Source: Anadara kagoshimensis
Lineage: Eukaryota; Mollusca; Bivalvia; Arcoida; Arcidae
NCBI GenBank assembly: GCA_021292105.1
Contig: CM037870.1
Coordinates: 14,789,234-14,853,233 of the forward strand
Direction: 5' to 3'
Length of the DNA: 64,000 bases
Shown here: one piece after another, positions 23,400 to 35,007 of the stretch
How positions within the stretch are numbered: the first letter of the stretch is position 1
Layout of the letters: every line of letters begins with the position of its first letter
Notes under the pieces: generated by a model
Seen by the model: only the letters and a program-made list of their open reading frames with translations
The model's database searches: none
Told to the model about the DNA's origin: nothing
Program-made: the position numbers and the translations under genes

Positions 23400-23601
23400 T
23401 TCTCGAATATGGAGTCACGTGTTTTCAACAATTAAAGTAACCTCATATCCACCAAGCATCCATGCATGGCAACGATAATGAAGTCACATGTTTGCAACAA
23501 TTAAAATTACGTCATATCCGCCCAGCATCCCTGCTTGACAACATTTATAGCAAACACAAAGTTTATTGTAAAAAGTGTTAAATCGTCTACGATACTCCAG
23601 G
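23400..23601 (+). promoter_or_regulatory. Promoter of copy 3 with duplicated module
   Basis: Two units in tandem: CACGTG (23412 region), CAACAATTAAAGTAACCTCA and CATCCATGCATGGCAACG. Then CACATG, CAACAATTAAAATTACGTCA, TATCCGCCCAGCATCCCTGC and TTGACAAC. The first CRE-like box is degraded (CCTCA for CGTCA). The second keeps ACGTCA. Confidence 0.6.
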
Positions 23602-23639
23602 ATGCCTAAAAATCGGAAGAAAAGTGGGAAAAGAAAGTG
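23602..23639 (+). CDS. Copy 3 exon 1
   Basis: MPKNRKKSGKRK then phase 2, with donor TG|GTAAGT. Confidence 0.7.
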
Positions 23640-23795
23640 GTAAGTTTTAGATAAACATTATTGTTTTTAAAATAGCGTATTATAACTGAAGAAATCTAGC
23701 AGATTAGATAACAATATGCGAAATAAATTTTTTCTTGTTGGAATCTAAAAAAACAAAAATAATGACAATAGTTCGAAGATGGTCGAAAAATATGA

Positions 23796-23837
<42 letters not shown>

Positions 23838-26109
23838 AATACGTGGAATTTGGCAAAATTCAAATACGTTATAGAAAATAAGACTTAACAATAAAAAATT
23901 GCAGATTTTTTAACGTATTCGAGAATGTGATTAAATCAGCTGTTTTATTTAAAAGGAGTAAAGTGGAGTGGAGAAATGGAGTTTTTCACCTCAGTCAAGA
24001 TTAAAAAAAATATCGTGATGGTGGTGGAAAAACCTATCTTCGTCAAGTTAACTGACAAGCTTTCTCGCAATAGAGGAGGGTTAAGTGCATAACGCCTAAA
24101 GATAAATTCAAATCTAATGTATTTTTGTTATGATGTACATTGTATTTGTTTGCAGTTTTAGAGAGTTATTTAAGATTGGTTCATGTACAAGTCCCGAGAC
24201 CATTAGTCCGGAGATCGATGATACAGTACAGAACGGCCAAGATAATTGTGATATAGTACAGGAACATTCAGCTATAGGTATGTAATACACTAACTTTATC
24301 TTAAGATTTGATTAATTTTTTTATTTTGGTAAACGTCGCATCAGCAATTTTTACAAGTAAGTTTTATTGATCTATATGGATTAATCTTGTATGCGCGAGA
24401 TGTACGAGTGTGTTTAATTGTAAGCACACACGGGGAGAATTCAAAGTGCTAGCCCATATAGTCATTACACCACATACAAGCATACCACTTCCTTAGTCAT
24501 ATTATCCTGACATCGGGTGAACGAGTCGTTACTCTGTCCTTTCAAGGGCGAGTGCCAAAATATACAGCAATATCTCAAATTAAATAAAAAACGTCTGACG
24601 TATGGCCAGGCCGGGGTTAGAGCCCTGGCAATGTACCAGCGATAAAATAATAAGGAGAAAATTATGTAGCCACCCCCATAATATATAATTCTTTACAATA
24701 AAAAGACTAGCAAATATCAGATCGAAACCTTGCATTCGACCCACCCCACACGCTTTCTCCTTAGACATATGAATGCAAACTTCATGTATCTGAGCTTTAA
24801 TTCACTCTAGGAGTCGAATAATGAGGTTTAACGACTTAGTCAGGATTTGTTCACTATATCGAGATGGTCAATTCTTGGATGGTGGAGGAAACCGGAGTTC
24901 ACGAGAAAACCACTGCCAGCGAACGGACAAACTTTCTAGCACTAAAATGTCCCAAGTGAGATTCGAAACGAGGCAATGAGAAGCGATGTGATCTTTAAAC
25001 GTGCGATTTAGATCGCTCGAGCATTGGGATCCCTTTCATACTAGGACCAACAATTTTACCTTGGAGAGTCTACGAGCGCTTAAACGGACAGGGAAAAACC
25101 TAGATCCACATGCACCTAACAAAGACACTCTTCTTTTAGCTTACATACCTCCCAACGTTTTCAGGTGTACAAATACATGTATGCGAAACAACTGTTAACC
25201 GCCTTAATACACTAACGGTAACACAGTTGAAATTGTCTGTAAGATCATGGTTAACCATATTTATCACCATAGTTGACACTTTATGTAGGTCTAAGGCTTG
25301 TATGGGTGCATCTTTATGTGTATTCTGGATTGTCTTGTCACTGCTAGCTGTGCACATTTCTTAGTATTTCACGCCTAATTTAACTTGTTTTGAAAGCCGT
25401 TGACACTGTGTTAGCGTTGCTCGTTTAAATTGATATATTATTTCACCATCACTCAAAATACCAAAGAAGTTTTTGCCAAATTCTGGTTATTATATTTTGC
25501 AAGTATGTTGATGCTGGTGTGTATGTGTGTGTGTGTGGGGGGGGGGGGGGGAGGTAACATTGTCGACGTTTTATACTGTAAACGTATTTATTTCGCGATG
25601 TGGCAATTTTCGCTTATTTTGCGGGCGTTTGTTTTGCGCGATTTTTAATATTGAGCGAAAATTACATCATGCTTATTATGTTATAGTGCATATTTCAAAA
25701 ACGCGACAATTTCGCGAAAAAATCTTAATTTCCTTTACCGCGAAAATAAATACACGCGAAATTAAACACATTTACAGTATCTGGAACAGGTCGTTTCTTT
25801 TTCGTCAGTCTGTACTCCAGTATTGGTTTATTCATAGAGACATAAAAGCTACATATCAAATACCAAATGTAAAGTCAATTGAATGTTTAAAGTGCATTTT
25901 TTTCTTTTAAATAAACCAGATATTGGAAATATTTCTACTGAGAAAAGTCCAGAATATAACAAAGACTTGGCTGAACAGAACAAATGCAATTCTGATGGAG
26001 ATATAACTTCAGAACAAAGAGTATTGGAAGAACAGAACAGAGACAGTTCTGATGAATATGACAAAACAAGCTCAGAACATAGACCAATGAATATGAAACA
26101 GAGAAGGTA

Positions 26110-26175
<66 letters not shown>

Positions 26176-29100
26176 TGCGGGTTTAAGTCCCAGTCAGGTA
26201 CATTTCACTTACATTCTAAATTCATGTCTTGGAGAGATGATGAACATTTTCGACATTTGCACAGCGCTCAGAGAAATGTGCATGAATGGTTTTTCGTGAT
26301 GAGGTGACATTGTCACTGCCAGTGTTTATCATCTCTTGTATCTGGTATCGTATTTAGGGGGCATTGTCAGCTGTGCAATAGCTCGGTTTATTAAAAAAAG
26401 AATAAAGCAATATGCAGCTGAAAAAAGCAAATAACGTTTGCATTATCCAATGTAACAAAGAACGCAAAACAATATAGGAATAAAACGAGCAAACAATATA
26501 AAGTCCAACCTGCCTTAAAGGCCACCTCTATATAAGGTCCACTTGCTTATAAAGGTCAGTAGAATTATATCCCAGTTGTTTTTTATTCATATTACTTGAA
26601 CCTGTGTATAAAGACTACTTTCCCATAAAGGCCACTTTTACTAGTTCCATTGGGTGGCCTTTATAGACAGGTTTGACTGTATGGTAAAAAAGACAAATAT
26701 CAAATAGGTTTGTTTTATTTTGAAATAGGTGTATGCTTGATGAAATAGACATCATTTACAACGAAGATGATAACATATCCATTGGTGCATGTTCCCTATC
26801 AAACAGTGATGTACAGCCCGATACCACGTCACAGGAAAAATATGATACCTTATCCAAAGACACTGGATCTCGAACGGGGAGTGTTCAACGAATGAATATC
26901 ACACCAAACAAAGAGGACGACGCGTCAAACAAATTAAACACAGAAGATGACGGTACATCAATTGGTGCCTGTTCTCTATCAGACACAGATGAGCGAATGG
27001 CACGAGAGCATATCGATGTGAAAGACGATCTTAAAAACAACAATGGTACGTTAATAGAAATTAGTAGATCTACATTAAACACAAACATACCAGTCCATGT
27101 CCAAGTCATAATCTTAAAAGTCAACCACAAACATACATGTCTATGACAAAATCAAAAACCCAAAAGCAAAGTAAAACTTTATTTAATAGCAAATTCTGTT
27201 AAAACACATTAACTTCAAACATGAAAGTGAGACCGTTTGCTTTGGAAGAGTAACCACCTGTGTCATAAAACTAAAAGGGGACAATCTTCGATACATGGAC
27301 ATTCTAGTACTTATTGTGATGACGGCCATTAAACTTTTTGAGGGACCATGCCTACAATGCCACCGACATTCGGAAAGGTTACTGACAAACTTTTTGAAAC
27401 CTAGGCGGTCGCTGCGATTTTCTTGGCCACCGATGCCGCTTTACATTTAGACATTAAACATGGGTTTCCCTTTAATTTATAATCCATTTTAGAATCGCCG
27501 GTTGTTCTATGGCTGTTATTATGTCTTTTTACTATTTTCTCTATTTAATGTATTTTTACAGATTCCGGGAAACAAAAAGATGTTGAAGATAATTCAAACA
27601 CATCCCCAAGGACCGGTCTATATATTGACCCAATGGTGATGGACAGTCGAAAAGAGTAAGTGAAATATTCTATATAAAATATAGGCTAGCACTATTAACC
27701 TGTCTTTTTGACCTTTAATTTAAATATTAAATGCGGACGAGTACAATTATTAATAAGGGACACACTTGATCATTTCGTCATAATGTTTTCAAAAATAAAC
27801 ACATGCAATGTGTATGTACCAACAGGAAATCATAACACTGTCCATGTATTAAATGAGTCTCCAATATGAATATTCCAAATGAAAGGTCAAGCGGACAGGT
27901 CAAGTTGTTTGTCTATATACTAGTATACTTTTGAGAAGCATTCACATTTAATACGATCAAGATACATAGGCATAAATAATTATTGACAAACTAATCAAGA
28001 GAGTTGTGTTGTTGATATCAAATAATTGTTCTATAAAAAAAGAGAATGATGTTAGATGGAGTAAGGAAGTTCTACACCGCAATCAATATTCCTTCACTTA
28101 CAACTAGGCGGTCAGTTTAGAAATGGTGCAGGAAATCTGAAAAAACCAACAACCTTCGGCAAGCTAACTGATTGTTTCTCACAGTAGGATCTGTCCTGTT
28201 TGTATCACGAACTGACGAGATTAAATTTGCTGTGGGCACGCGCCTTAGACCATGTGGTTATCGATGCCCTTAAAACGAGGATAGAGATGCAAATTAAAGA
28301 TGTTTTTTTTTAAATTGTAGGATTCTCCTGAATTTGAAAAATCTGATCCAGCAAAATGTGAAACAAATAAAAGATATGAGGAAATGCAAGGCACAACTTA
28401 ACATAGCTGTACACAAATCTGAACTGAGAGTTGACAGAACAAAGAAGAGTAATGATGAGATGAAGGTCAAAATAACAGCACTTAGAACAGACTTTTGGTT
28501 GAAAGCAAAACAATTACCCGCAACAGTTTCACTCAAAGTTAACAAATGCGACAATTGGGTTCGAAAACGTAAACAAGATATAGTGGATGATCTAAATACA
28601 GTGAAACGAAAGGAAAAATTACTTACAGAGGTAATACCGAAATTGATAAAAGAAAATGCTTTGAGGAAAACATGGACTCCGACAGTACCTATGATAACCT
28701 TATCTCCCGTGATTGCACATCTTAATTTACAATTTTTTGAAGAATTTGGGACAATATTTCGATTTAAAAAACTAAGACCCGGGATTTATTTTAGGCATCC
28801 GTTTTACAGAGCAACTTATCATGTTGCGGGAGAGAAGGTGGAGAACTTCAAAGAAAGACATCCATACTTTTATTACAACTGCCAACGTTATATAAAAGGA
28901 AATGATGTTGAAATATTTCATCAGGAACCCGAACAAGGTAATTGGTACGATGAAAAGAAACAAGGCTTAAAGGAAATCAAAAAGAAGCCCATCCAGAAAC
29001 ACGTATATCTTGCAATTGAAAATAAAGAAGAAAAGATCGGTAAAGGAAAGGCAAAGAATGATGGAGCAAGCTTAAAAATAGAAAATGAAGATACAATGGT

Positions 29101-31621
29101 GATTAATGGGGGCACAGGTGTCAAAACACAGCAAAGTGTTACAAATACTGACATAAAAGCCAGAAATAAAAACTATATGAGGAAAGAGAATGATAATTCT
29201 ACTGATAGAATAGTTCATAATAAAACCAAAGAGCCTACAAAGACCACAAGAAAAACAACTGTGGAATCAAAGGTAAACGTTGGTAAAGCAAAATCAATTC
29301 AGGGAAAAGTGACGATGCCAAAACCAAGAAATAGCAGTGCAGAAAAAGTTAAAAAAGATACAAGTAGAAGTATTAAAGAGATAACAAGGAATGATAATGA
29401 CAAAGGAACGAAAAACCAGAAAAATATGGAAGTAGATAAAAAGATATTAGAAAAAACAGAAAACTTGCGAAAACAGGGAAAAGATGCATTTGTAAAAACA
29501 TCAGGGGACAAAAGCTTCATCTATATAAAACCAGCTGCTTCACAAGGCATCGAAACAGGAAGTGGTAACAATCGCCACCTGGTCATCAGTGTTACAAAAA
29601 GAGGTCAGTCAGTAAGTGATGCAAAGGTTGTTCGCAGGCCCCCATCTGCTCCTATTAAACATGCAGCTTTAAACAAATTCGGCTCCACAAAGAAATCAAA
29701 TTTTCTCTTGGACAATATAAGAATACATGCAAAACCAGTGCCAGTTAAAGGAAAAACAAAGATACCGCTGTTTATCAGGCAAAATGTGGACTACAAGACA
29801 CAAACACCAAGAAAACCACCAAACAGCAATGTGCCTTCACCACGTATTCATTTCACAGAAAAGCAATCAAAACGTGATGTAATTCAGAGAAAGAGAAAAA
29901 CCCATGGATCTGAGACTACAATTTCTGATGCATTCGATAATAAGGCCAAAGCAGACCATGATAAATCTAACATGGACAGACGAATCCCTGTTTCGAGGAA
30001 CGATATCATCAGAGATTTTACAAGGCCACAAACAAGAACATTTAATAAGTTCCGTTATGAGTCTCAAACACAATCTTTGATACCCATTTCGGTTAATTAC
30101 ATGAAAAGAAAGTGCCAAAGAATAGTTCTTTCGAGGGAACCGGCGCCTTATGGTCATATAATTACCCGGGATTATACAATGCCACAAAAGAGAACATTTA
30201 ATAAGTTCCATAACAAGTCTAAAAAACAGCGACAATCTTTGATACCAATTTCTGTTAATTATATGAAAGAAAGTGGCCAAAGAAAAGTCGCGTCAAGAGA
30301 ACCGGCGCCTTATGGTAACAACATTCCTCGGGATCAAACCACGGTTGTGTCACTGAAAACAGCGCCTCGTGATCATTTAAATGTCCGCAACCAAAACAAT
30401 GACGTGTTCAGAGAACCGACACCTTATGATCATATAATTTCCCAAGTCATTGGTGAATATATGCCATGGTCAGATGATGATGAAGATGATGCATATGATA
30501 ATCCAGAAGGTGATAAGGAAAAGCCTAAAAGCAGTCACCATGACAACATTACTGTGAGAGAAAAAGAAAACAATAGAAAAAAAGAAGCATTAAAAAATGA
30601 AGACAAAGTTAAAACCAATACAAGTTTATTACTTCAAGAAGGAGACAATGGCGTTTCAGTAGAACCGACGCTTTACGGTCCACAAATTGCCCGGGACCAA
30701 ATCAAGGAAGAGACCAGAAAATCAACACCTTATGATCACATGATTTCCCAAGTCATTGGTGAATATCTGCCATGGTCCGATGATGAAGATGATAATCCAG
30801 AAGTTAATAAGGACAAGCCTGAAAACAGTTACCATGACACAATTTCTGTGAGAGAAAAAGAGAACGGTAGAACGAAAGAAACATTAAATACTAAGTGCAA
30901 AGTTAAAAGCAATGGAAGTCTAAATTTTCTAGAAGATGACAATGTCATCACAAAGAAATCAAGAAACGTCATTCTGCTTCCACCTATAACGCCGACATCA
31001 AGTCCTACCAAACGAGCTAGGTCAAGGTCAGAGAGATGCAAATCATATATATCTGAGAAGCAAGACAAAAGTAAGAATGATAGTTTGGCTGTCAATGTAA
31101 ACATTTCATTGAATGACAGGAACTCGGTATCAGTTACTGTACCAAAGAATTCAGTTACAAGCGCCAATAAGCCTGAAAAATCATTAGGAGATAAAAACTG
31201 CCGCATTGTTCCGCGACCTATTGGAAAATCAAGTGAAATCAGCGAAATCGTACCCCATCCGCCAGAATCACCAAAGGATAACAGTAAACGTAGAGGAAGA
31301 AAATTGCGAACTCCAACACGCAAGGAAATTGGATCAACTGCTTCAAAGATTTCCAAGCCGGAATCGAACAGAACGTCTGCTGAAGCATTATTAGAACACG
31401 GAATTCAATCTACTGCAAACATTGGTCATGTTTCATGTGATAGTCTGAGTAAAAGTTCCACAAACTTTGCAGACCATTCTGTAAGTAAAAGTAGGAAGAC
31501 ACTGTTGGAAAACATTGATGAAAAAATGCTGTCTTCTGTTATAGATGAACAATTTAACTCTAACAGAAAGTCTTTACGTGGACAGTCTGAATTAGTTCTG
31601 CCACCAATAAGAAACCATTAA
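23602..31621 (+). CDS. Copy 3: intact and longest member, highly charged coiled-coil protein
   Basis: Six exons (23602-23639, 24156-24277, 25920-26106, 26729-27045, 27562-27655, 28321-31621) total 4,059 nt and encode 1,352 aa in one frame. The architecture is that of copy 2, with three differences. Exon 3 has one PEYN repeat. Exon 4 is 13 codons shorter. The acidic block is duplicated (EYMPWSDDDEDD near residue 966 and EYLPWSDDEDD near 1066), with about 100 aa of REPTPYDHIISQVIG...HHDNITVREKENN between the two starts. It also keeps a C-terminal CDSLSKSSTNFADHS insert that copies 1 and 2 lack and copy 4 has. It lies upstream of, and convergent with, the glucose transporter. The function is unknown. 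A nuclear role is only suggested by basic clusters and the lack of hydrophobic segments. Confidence 0.75.
23799..23830. repeat. Poly(A) tract, copy 3 intron 1
   Basis: About 32 consecutive A. Confidence 0.95.
24156..24277 (+). CDS. Copy 3 exon 2
   Basis: TTTGCAG|TTTTAG to ATAG|GTATGT, encoding FRELFKIGSC and SPETISPEIDDTVQN. Confidence 0.75.
24800..25032 (-). mobile_element. SINE S1 in copy 3 intron 2
   Basis: The S1 body and tail are clear (CGAGATGGTCAATTCTTGGA, AGCACTAAAATGTCCC). The B-box region on the minus strand is TCGTTTCGAATCTC. Confidence 0.65.
25920..26106 (+). CDS. Copy 3 exon 3
   Basis: AACCAG|AT to AG|GTAAGG. Acidic, with one PEYNKDLAEQNKCNSDGD repeat. Confidence 0.75.
26111..26173 (+). 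repeat. (GA)n at copy 3 exon 3 donor
   Basis: An uninterrupted GA run just inside intron 3. Confidence 0.95.
26729..27045 (+). CDS. Copy 3 exon 4
   Basis: AAATAG|GTG to AATG|GTACGT, 317 bp. It lacks 39 bp present in copies 1 and 2, keeping frame. Confidence 0.75.
27085..27400 (+). repeat. R1 repeat in copy 3 intron 4
   Basis: A single R1 unit: CAAACATACATGTCTATG, GTGATGACGGCCATTAAACT. Confidence 0.65.
27562..27655 (+). CDS. Copy 3 exon 5
   Basis: A 94-bp linker exon with TGLYIDPMVMDSRK. Confidence 0.75.
27697..27906. mobile_element. MITE-B in copy 3 intron 5
   Basis: The ends TAACCTGTCTTTTTGACCTT and AAAGGTCAAGCGGACAGGTC are inverted repeats. Confidence 0.7.
28045..28275 (-). mobile_element. 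SINE S1 in copy 3 intron 5
   Basis: Same insertion site and body as in the other copies (CAGTAGGATCTGTCCTGTTT). Confidence 0.65.
28321..31621 (+). CDS. Copy 3 terminal exon 6
   Basis: TTGTAG|GATTCTC to TAA, about 1,100 codons open without a break. It holds the coiled coil, the FGTIFRFKKL region, two IPISVNYMK units 54 aa apart, two acidic blocks and the conserved C-terminus. Confidence 0.9.
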
Positions 31622-32386
31622 AATGTAAGGGTAGAGATTTTTAAGAGGAGAAACAGATAATTTATAAATGTATATATATCGTGATCAATTTTCGTATTAC
31701 TTAGAATAATATAAAACTATTCTTAAAGATGAAAGTTCTTTATCAATTTGCAATTTTTTAATCTTTAAATATATTTCTAGAATGTAATTATCTGAATGAA
31801 TGGCGATGCTACGTTTCAGTCAACATGGAAATGTTTAAATAAACTGAGAAATAATTTATTTTGATGGTGCCCAATTTTCGTGGTTTAGGAACAAATACTT
31901 TTTCGTGGGGTCGTTATTCCATGGTTTGTGATTTTAGTGTAAAGTAAAGTATTTATATGATTATATGATTTGTAATATATACAGTTTCGTTGATGTATAA
32001 ATTCGGGAATCAGGGTTTGCACAAAAAACAATGAAAATTATTACATCACGAAGATCAATAATATCGCAGTAGTTACATGGCATTAACAACAGTGATTGAA
32101 CAGAAGTGTTCTGGTTAAGAAACGTTTCAAGACATGTATACATGTAATACTTTAATTCTTCTTGATTAACAATGCTAGGTTTGTCTTCTAAAAACAAACA
32201 TACTAATCCATGTCCGAGTCACATTCCAGAAGCAAAGTAAAAACTTTGGAACTGAAAAGTTAGTCTGGATCCATTGGCTACAAAAAAATTAAACAACGCG
32301 GTAATGGATTATAATTTAAACAGAAAATGTTGGTGTCACGAGTAGCGACATTTCAAGTTATTCGATTTTTATTGTTAAGTACTTAA

Positions 32387-32660
32387 TCAAAAACAAGCAT
32401 ACTAATCCATGTCCGAATCATATTTCAGAAACAAATTAAAAACTTTGGAACTGACAAGTCAGGGTAGACACGTGAACTTCCACCAGGGAAGTGAGGCCGG
32501 GTGCTCCGGAAGGGTAAGCACCTCCCGTTTAGCTAACTACACCCGTCACGTGTGTAATCAAAATTGTGTGAAAGGAACATGGAACTATGAGACGTCAATA
32601 TATCCAGGGCAATCCTGGACACAGAGACATCAAATCTATCAACAATACTGTGATGACTGT
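32387..32660 (+). repeat. R1 repeat, near full length
   Basis: CAAGCATACTAATCCATGTC, GGAAGTGAGGCCGGGTGCTC, CACGTGTGTAATCAAAATTG, then AATACTGTGATGAC. A very close copy lies at 45818-46135. Confidence 0.7.
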
Positions 32661-33600
32661 AATATATAATATTACAAATTATATCAGTTTTAATTTTCAA
32701 CACTAGAAGGCCGCACTACAACGCACTTTAAAGATTTCAAAGTGAATGATGACATAACATTTCCAATAAAACGGAAGGGTGTCGCCATAACCTACTTATC
32801 TGTGCATTTTAACATCCGGAAAAAATAACTACAACTAACGAAAACAGACAGAAGAGTGGCGTTATAATTTTTTTTTATGAAATTGTTTGCCCTAGTCAAG
32901 ATACTTCCACTGAATATGTCGCGGTGATCATTTCTGGAAAACTGAAAACCAACTTTTATTTGCTGGTATTAACTTTAACGATTCTTTTAACAAAACCAAT
33001 TCGCGACTATAAACTTTCGCGATATAGACTAAATATTTGGTATTAATATAATCATTTTCGAAAACAAGTTCGCGGCGTTAAACTTTCGCGATTATTTCGT
33101 CCGCGCAAAATACGCGAAAGGTAATTACAAGCGAATAAAAGTTGCTTTACAGTAATGGAGAAAATCACCGACCATCGGCAAGCGAACTTTGATCCATTAG
33201 AATCTGTCAAAGTAAAGTGCAATTCGAACCTAGGCGGTGAGAGGCACTGTGATCCGATGGAAAATAAACGCATGCTTCAAACCACTTCGCGAAATCGGCA
33301 AGATATTCCACGTCATTTGCGAAATAAGAAAAAATGTACTAGTGTGAACAAAAATTCTTGAAATTATTGAAAATGAACTTGTATAGAACAAGCCACAACA
33401 ACGTTAACTGACAACAAGACTTGATACTGCGGCAACCAGTGGCATAGTTCCAGTTCCTTTGTGTGTAATTTAACTAATTACGCAAATTAATAAACAAACC
33501 TCTACAGAGTGGGAATTTACACATCTACCCTAATCCAAAACACAGTTCTAGGTTAGTGACGGTGAAACTTTACGAGCAACTAGACTCGTCTGTTATTTTG

Positions 33601-33998
33601 GGAGGCCGCGTTGGCCTAATGGATAAGACGCTAGTCTAGAAATCTAGGTCTGTCATCGCTGTGAGTTTGAGCCCCGCTAAGACCACATGTGGGAAAGTGA
33701 ATTTTCCTTGCCGCTGGCCTTTAATGGATCACCTGGTATCAGTATAATGCGACTGGGTGAGCGATACGCTTGTCTGCGGCGTACTGACTCTGTGAGCTAG
33801 CACGCTAAAGTCTCTCTGGGTGCGCGCTAGTACAAGGCAGACCATAAAACACACTCGCATTTCACAAACATACACGAACCTGTTCATAGATTAATCCATA
33901 GAGGTTAATAAAATAGTTCTCGTCGCGAATAGCTAAAACATTGCTGATGCGACGTTAAGCAACATTTAACCAAACAACTAATCACCTGTGATTTTATA
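33601..33998 (+). mobile_element. tRNA-derived SINE S3, near full length
   Basis: The head is GGCCTAATGGATAAGACGCT (A box), with the B box region GAGTTTGAGCCCCGC. The body contains GTGCGCGCTAGTACAAGG, and the 3' end GATGCGACGTTAAGCAACAT is followed by an AACCAAACAA tail. Confidence 0.75.
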
Positions 33999-34810
33999 AG
34001 AAGCAATAGTTTGAACAAATAAATTCTCAACACCTCTGTATAATAAACACCAAGAAAGAAATATAGTACAGCTATGCCGAAAGTTTACACTAGATTAACG
34101 ACAAAAAGTCGAACCTCAGCTGTTAAGGGCCAGATAATGACCGCAGAAATGACCAAAGATAGATAACGAAAAACTATCAGAATGTATTTTTAATTGAAAA
34201 AGATGATCTGCCGGTATGTTACCATGTGGCGGGCGTAGCTAGCTAAACAGGGTGTGCTTACCCGTCCAGGGTTCCCGGCCTCACTTCCCTGCAGGAATTT
34301 CATTAAATTTATACTTCACTTTGGGATTGTGATTTGGACACGGGCCGGTATGCTTGCTTTTGATTGGCTGAGGGTAAAACTTTCTTCAGACCTGTACCGT
34401 ACCTTTCAGGTGATAATACCCTGACACCGGTTGCATTTGACTATCAACGTCATTTCAAAACAGTTTAATTGTTTAATAACTCCCATTGCTGTGCAAATTG
34501 AACAATAACGCACGCTGGCGCAATTGAAGGTATATTACCATTGCAGTGCAAAGGGAAAAATATGCACACTGACGCAATGAAAGTTCAATGGTAACCGTAA
34601 TATTTTGTTGTTTAGACGTCTCTTTACTACTTAAAATGTACTTCTGCAATTCCAGTCCCTGGAACATCAAATAAATGAATGACGTCACACGTATATAGTT
34701 ATAAGTAAAAGTGAGTGACATCACGTTATCAATGAAAATAATAGGCCTCATACAATTACATTTGGTATCAGAGTTTTATAGAGCAAAAACATTACACATA
34801 TAAATACATA

Positions 34811-34816
34811 TTTATT
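34811..34816 (-). promoter_or_regulatory. Candidate polyadenylation signal AATAAA of the transporter
   Basis: AATAAA on the minus strand begins 11 nt past the stop codon. This is unusually close, so a signal further downstream may be the one used. Confidence 0.35.
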
Positions 34817-34827
34817 GAAGAATAGTA

Positions 34828-35007
34828 TCATTTTGAACTTTGGTGAGATTCATTCTTGTCTTGTTCAAACATCATGGTAACTTCTTCAATAGTTTTGCCC
34901 TTTGTCTCCGGTACTTTCAAAAGCCAAACAGAAGAAACAATGCCAACAAACAAACGAACGGTATAAACGAATACGCCCCAATCCACTTCTGTAAAATATG
35001 AAGAAAA
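34828..35007 (-). CDS. GLUT exon 12 (471-529), TM12 and C-terminus
   Basis: ATGCAG|TTTTCTTC to TGA, with LLKVPETKGKTIEEV. The phase-0 acceptor at 35008 was chosen over the ACAG 19 bases further in, which breaks frame. Confidence 0.9.
   Translation of the reverse strand, partial: FSSYFTEVDWGVFVYTVRLFVGIVSSVWLLKVPETKGKTIEEVTMMFEQDKNESHQSSK

Larger units (their letters stand above)
31640..34800. other. Intergenic region, copy 3 to transporter, repeats only
   Basis: It holds two R1 copies (32190-32290 and 32387-32660), an S1 fragment (33150-33300), a full SINE S3 (33601-33998), and a MITE-A-like pair of ends at 34065-34408 enclosing a minus-strand R1 (34215-34375). A short TTTCGCGA-type repeat lies near 33000-33140. 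No coding region is supported. Confidence 0.6.

Noticed and set aside
33601..33680. Possible functional tRNA gene
   Set aside because: A and B boxes are present, but there is no complete cloverleaf and it continues into a repeat body. It is a SINE head, as are those at 21880, 41648, 48672 and the S1 copies.
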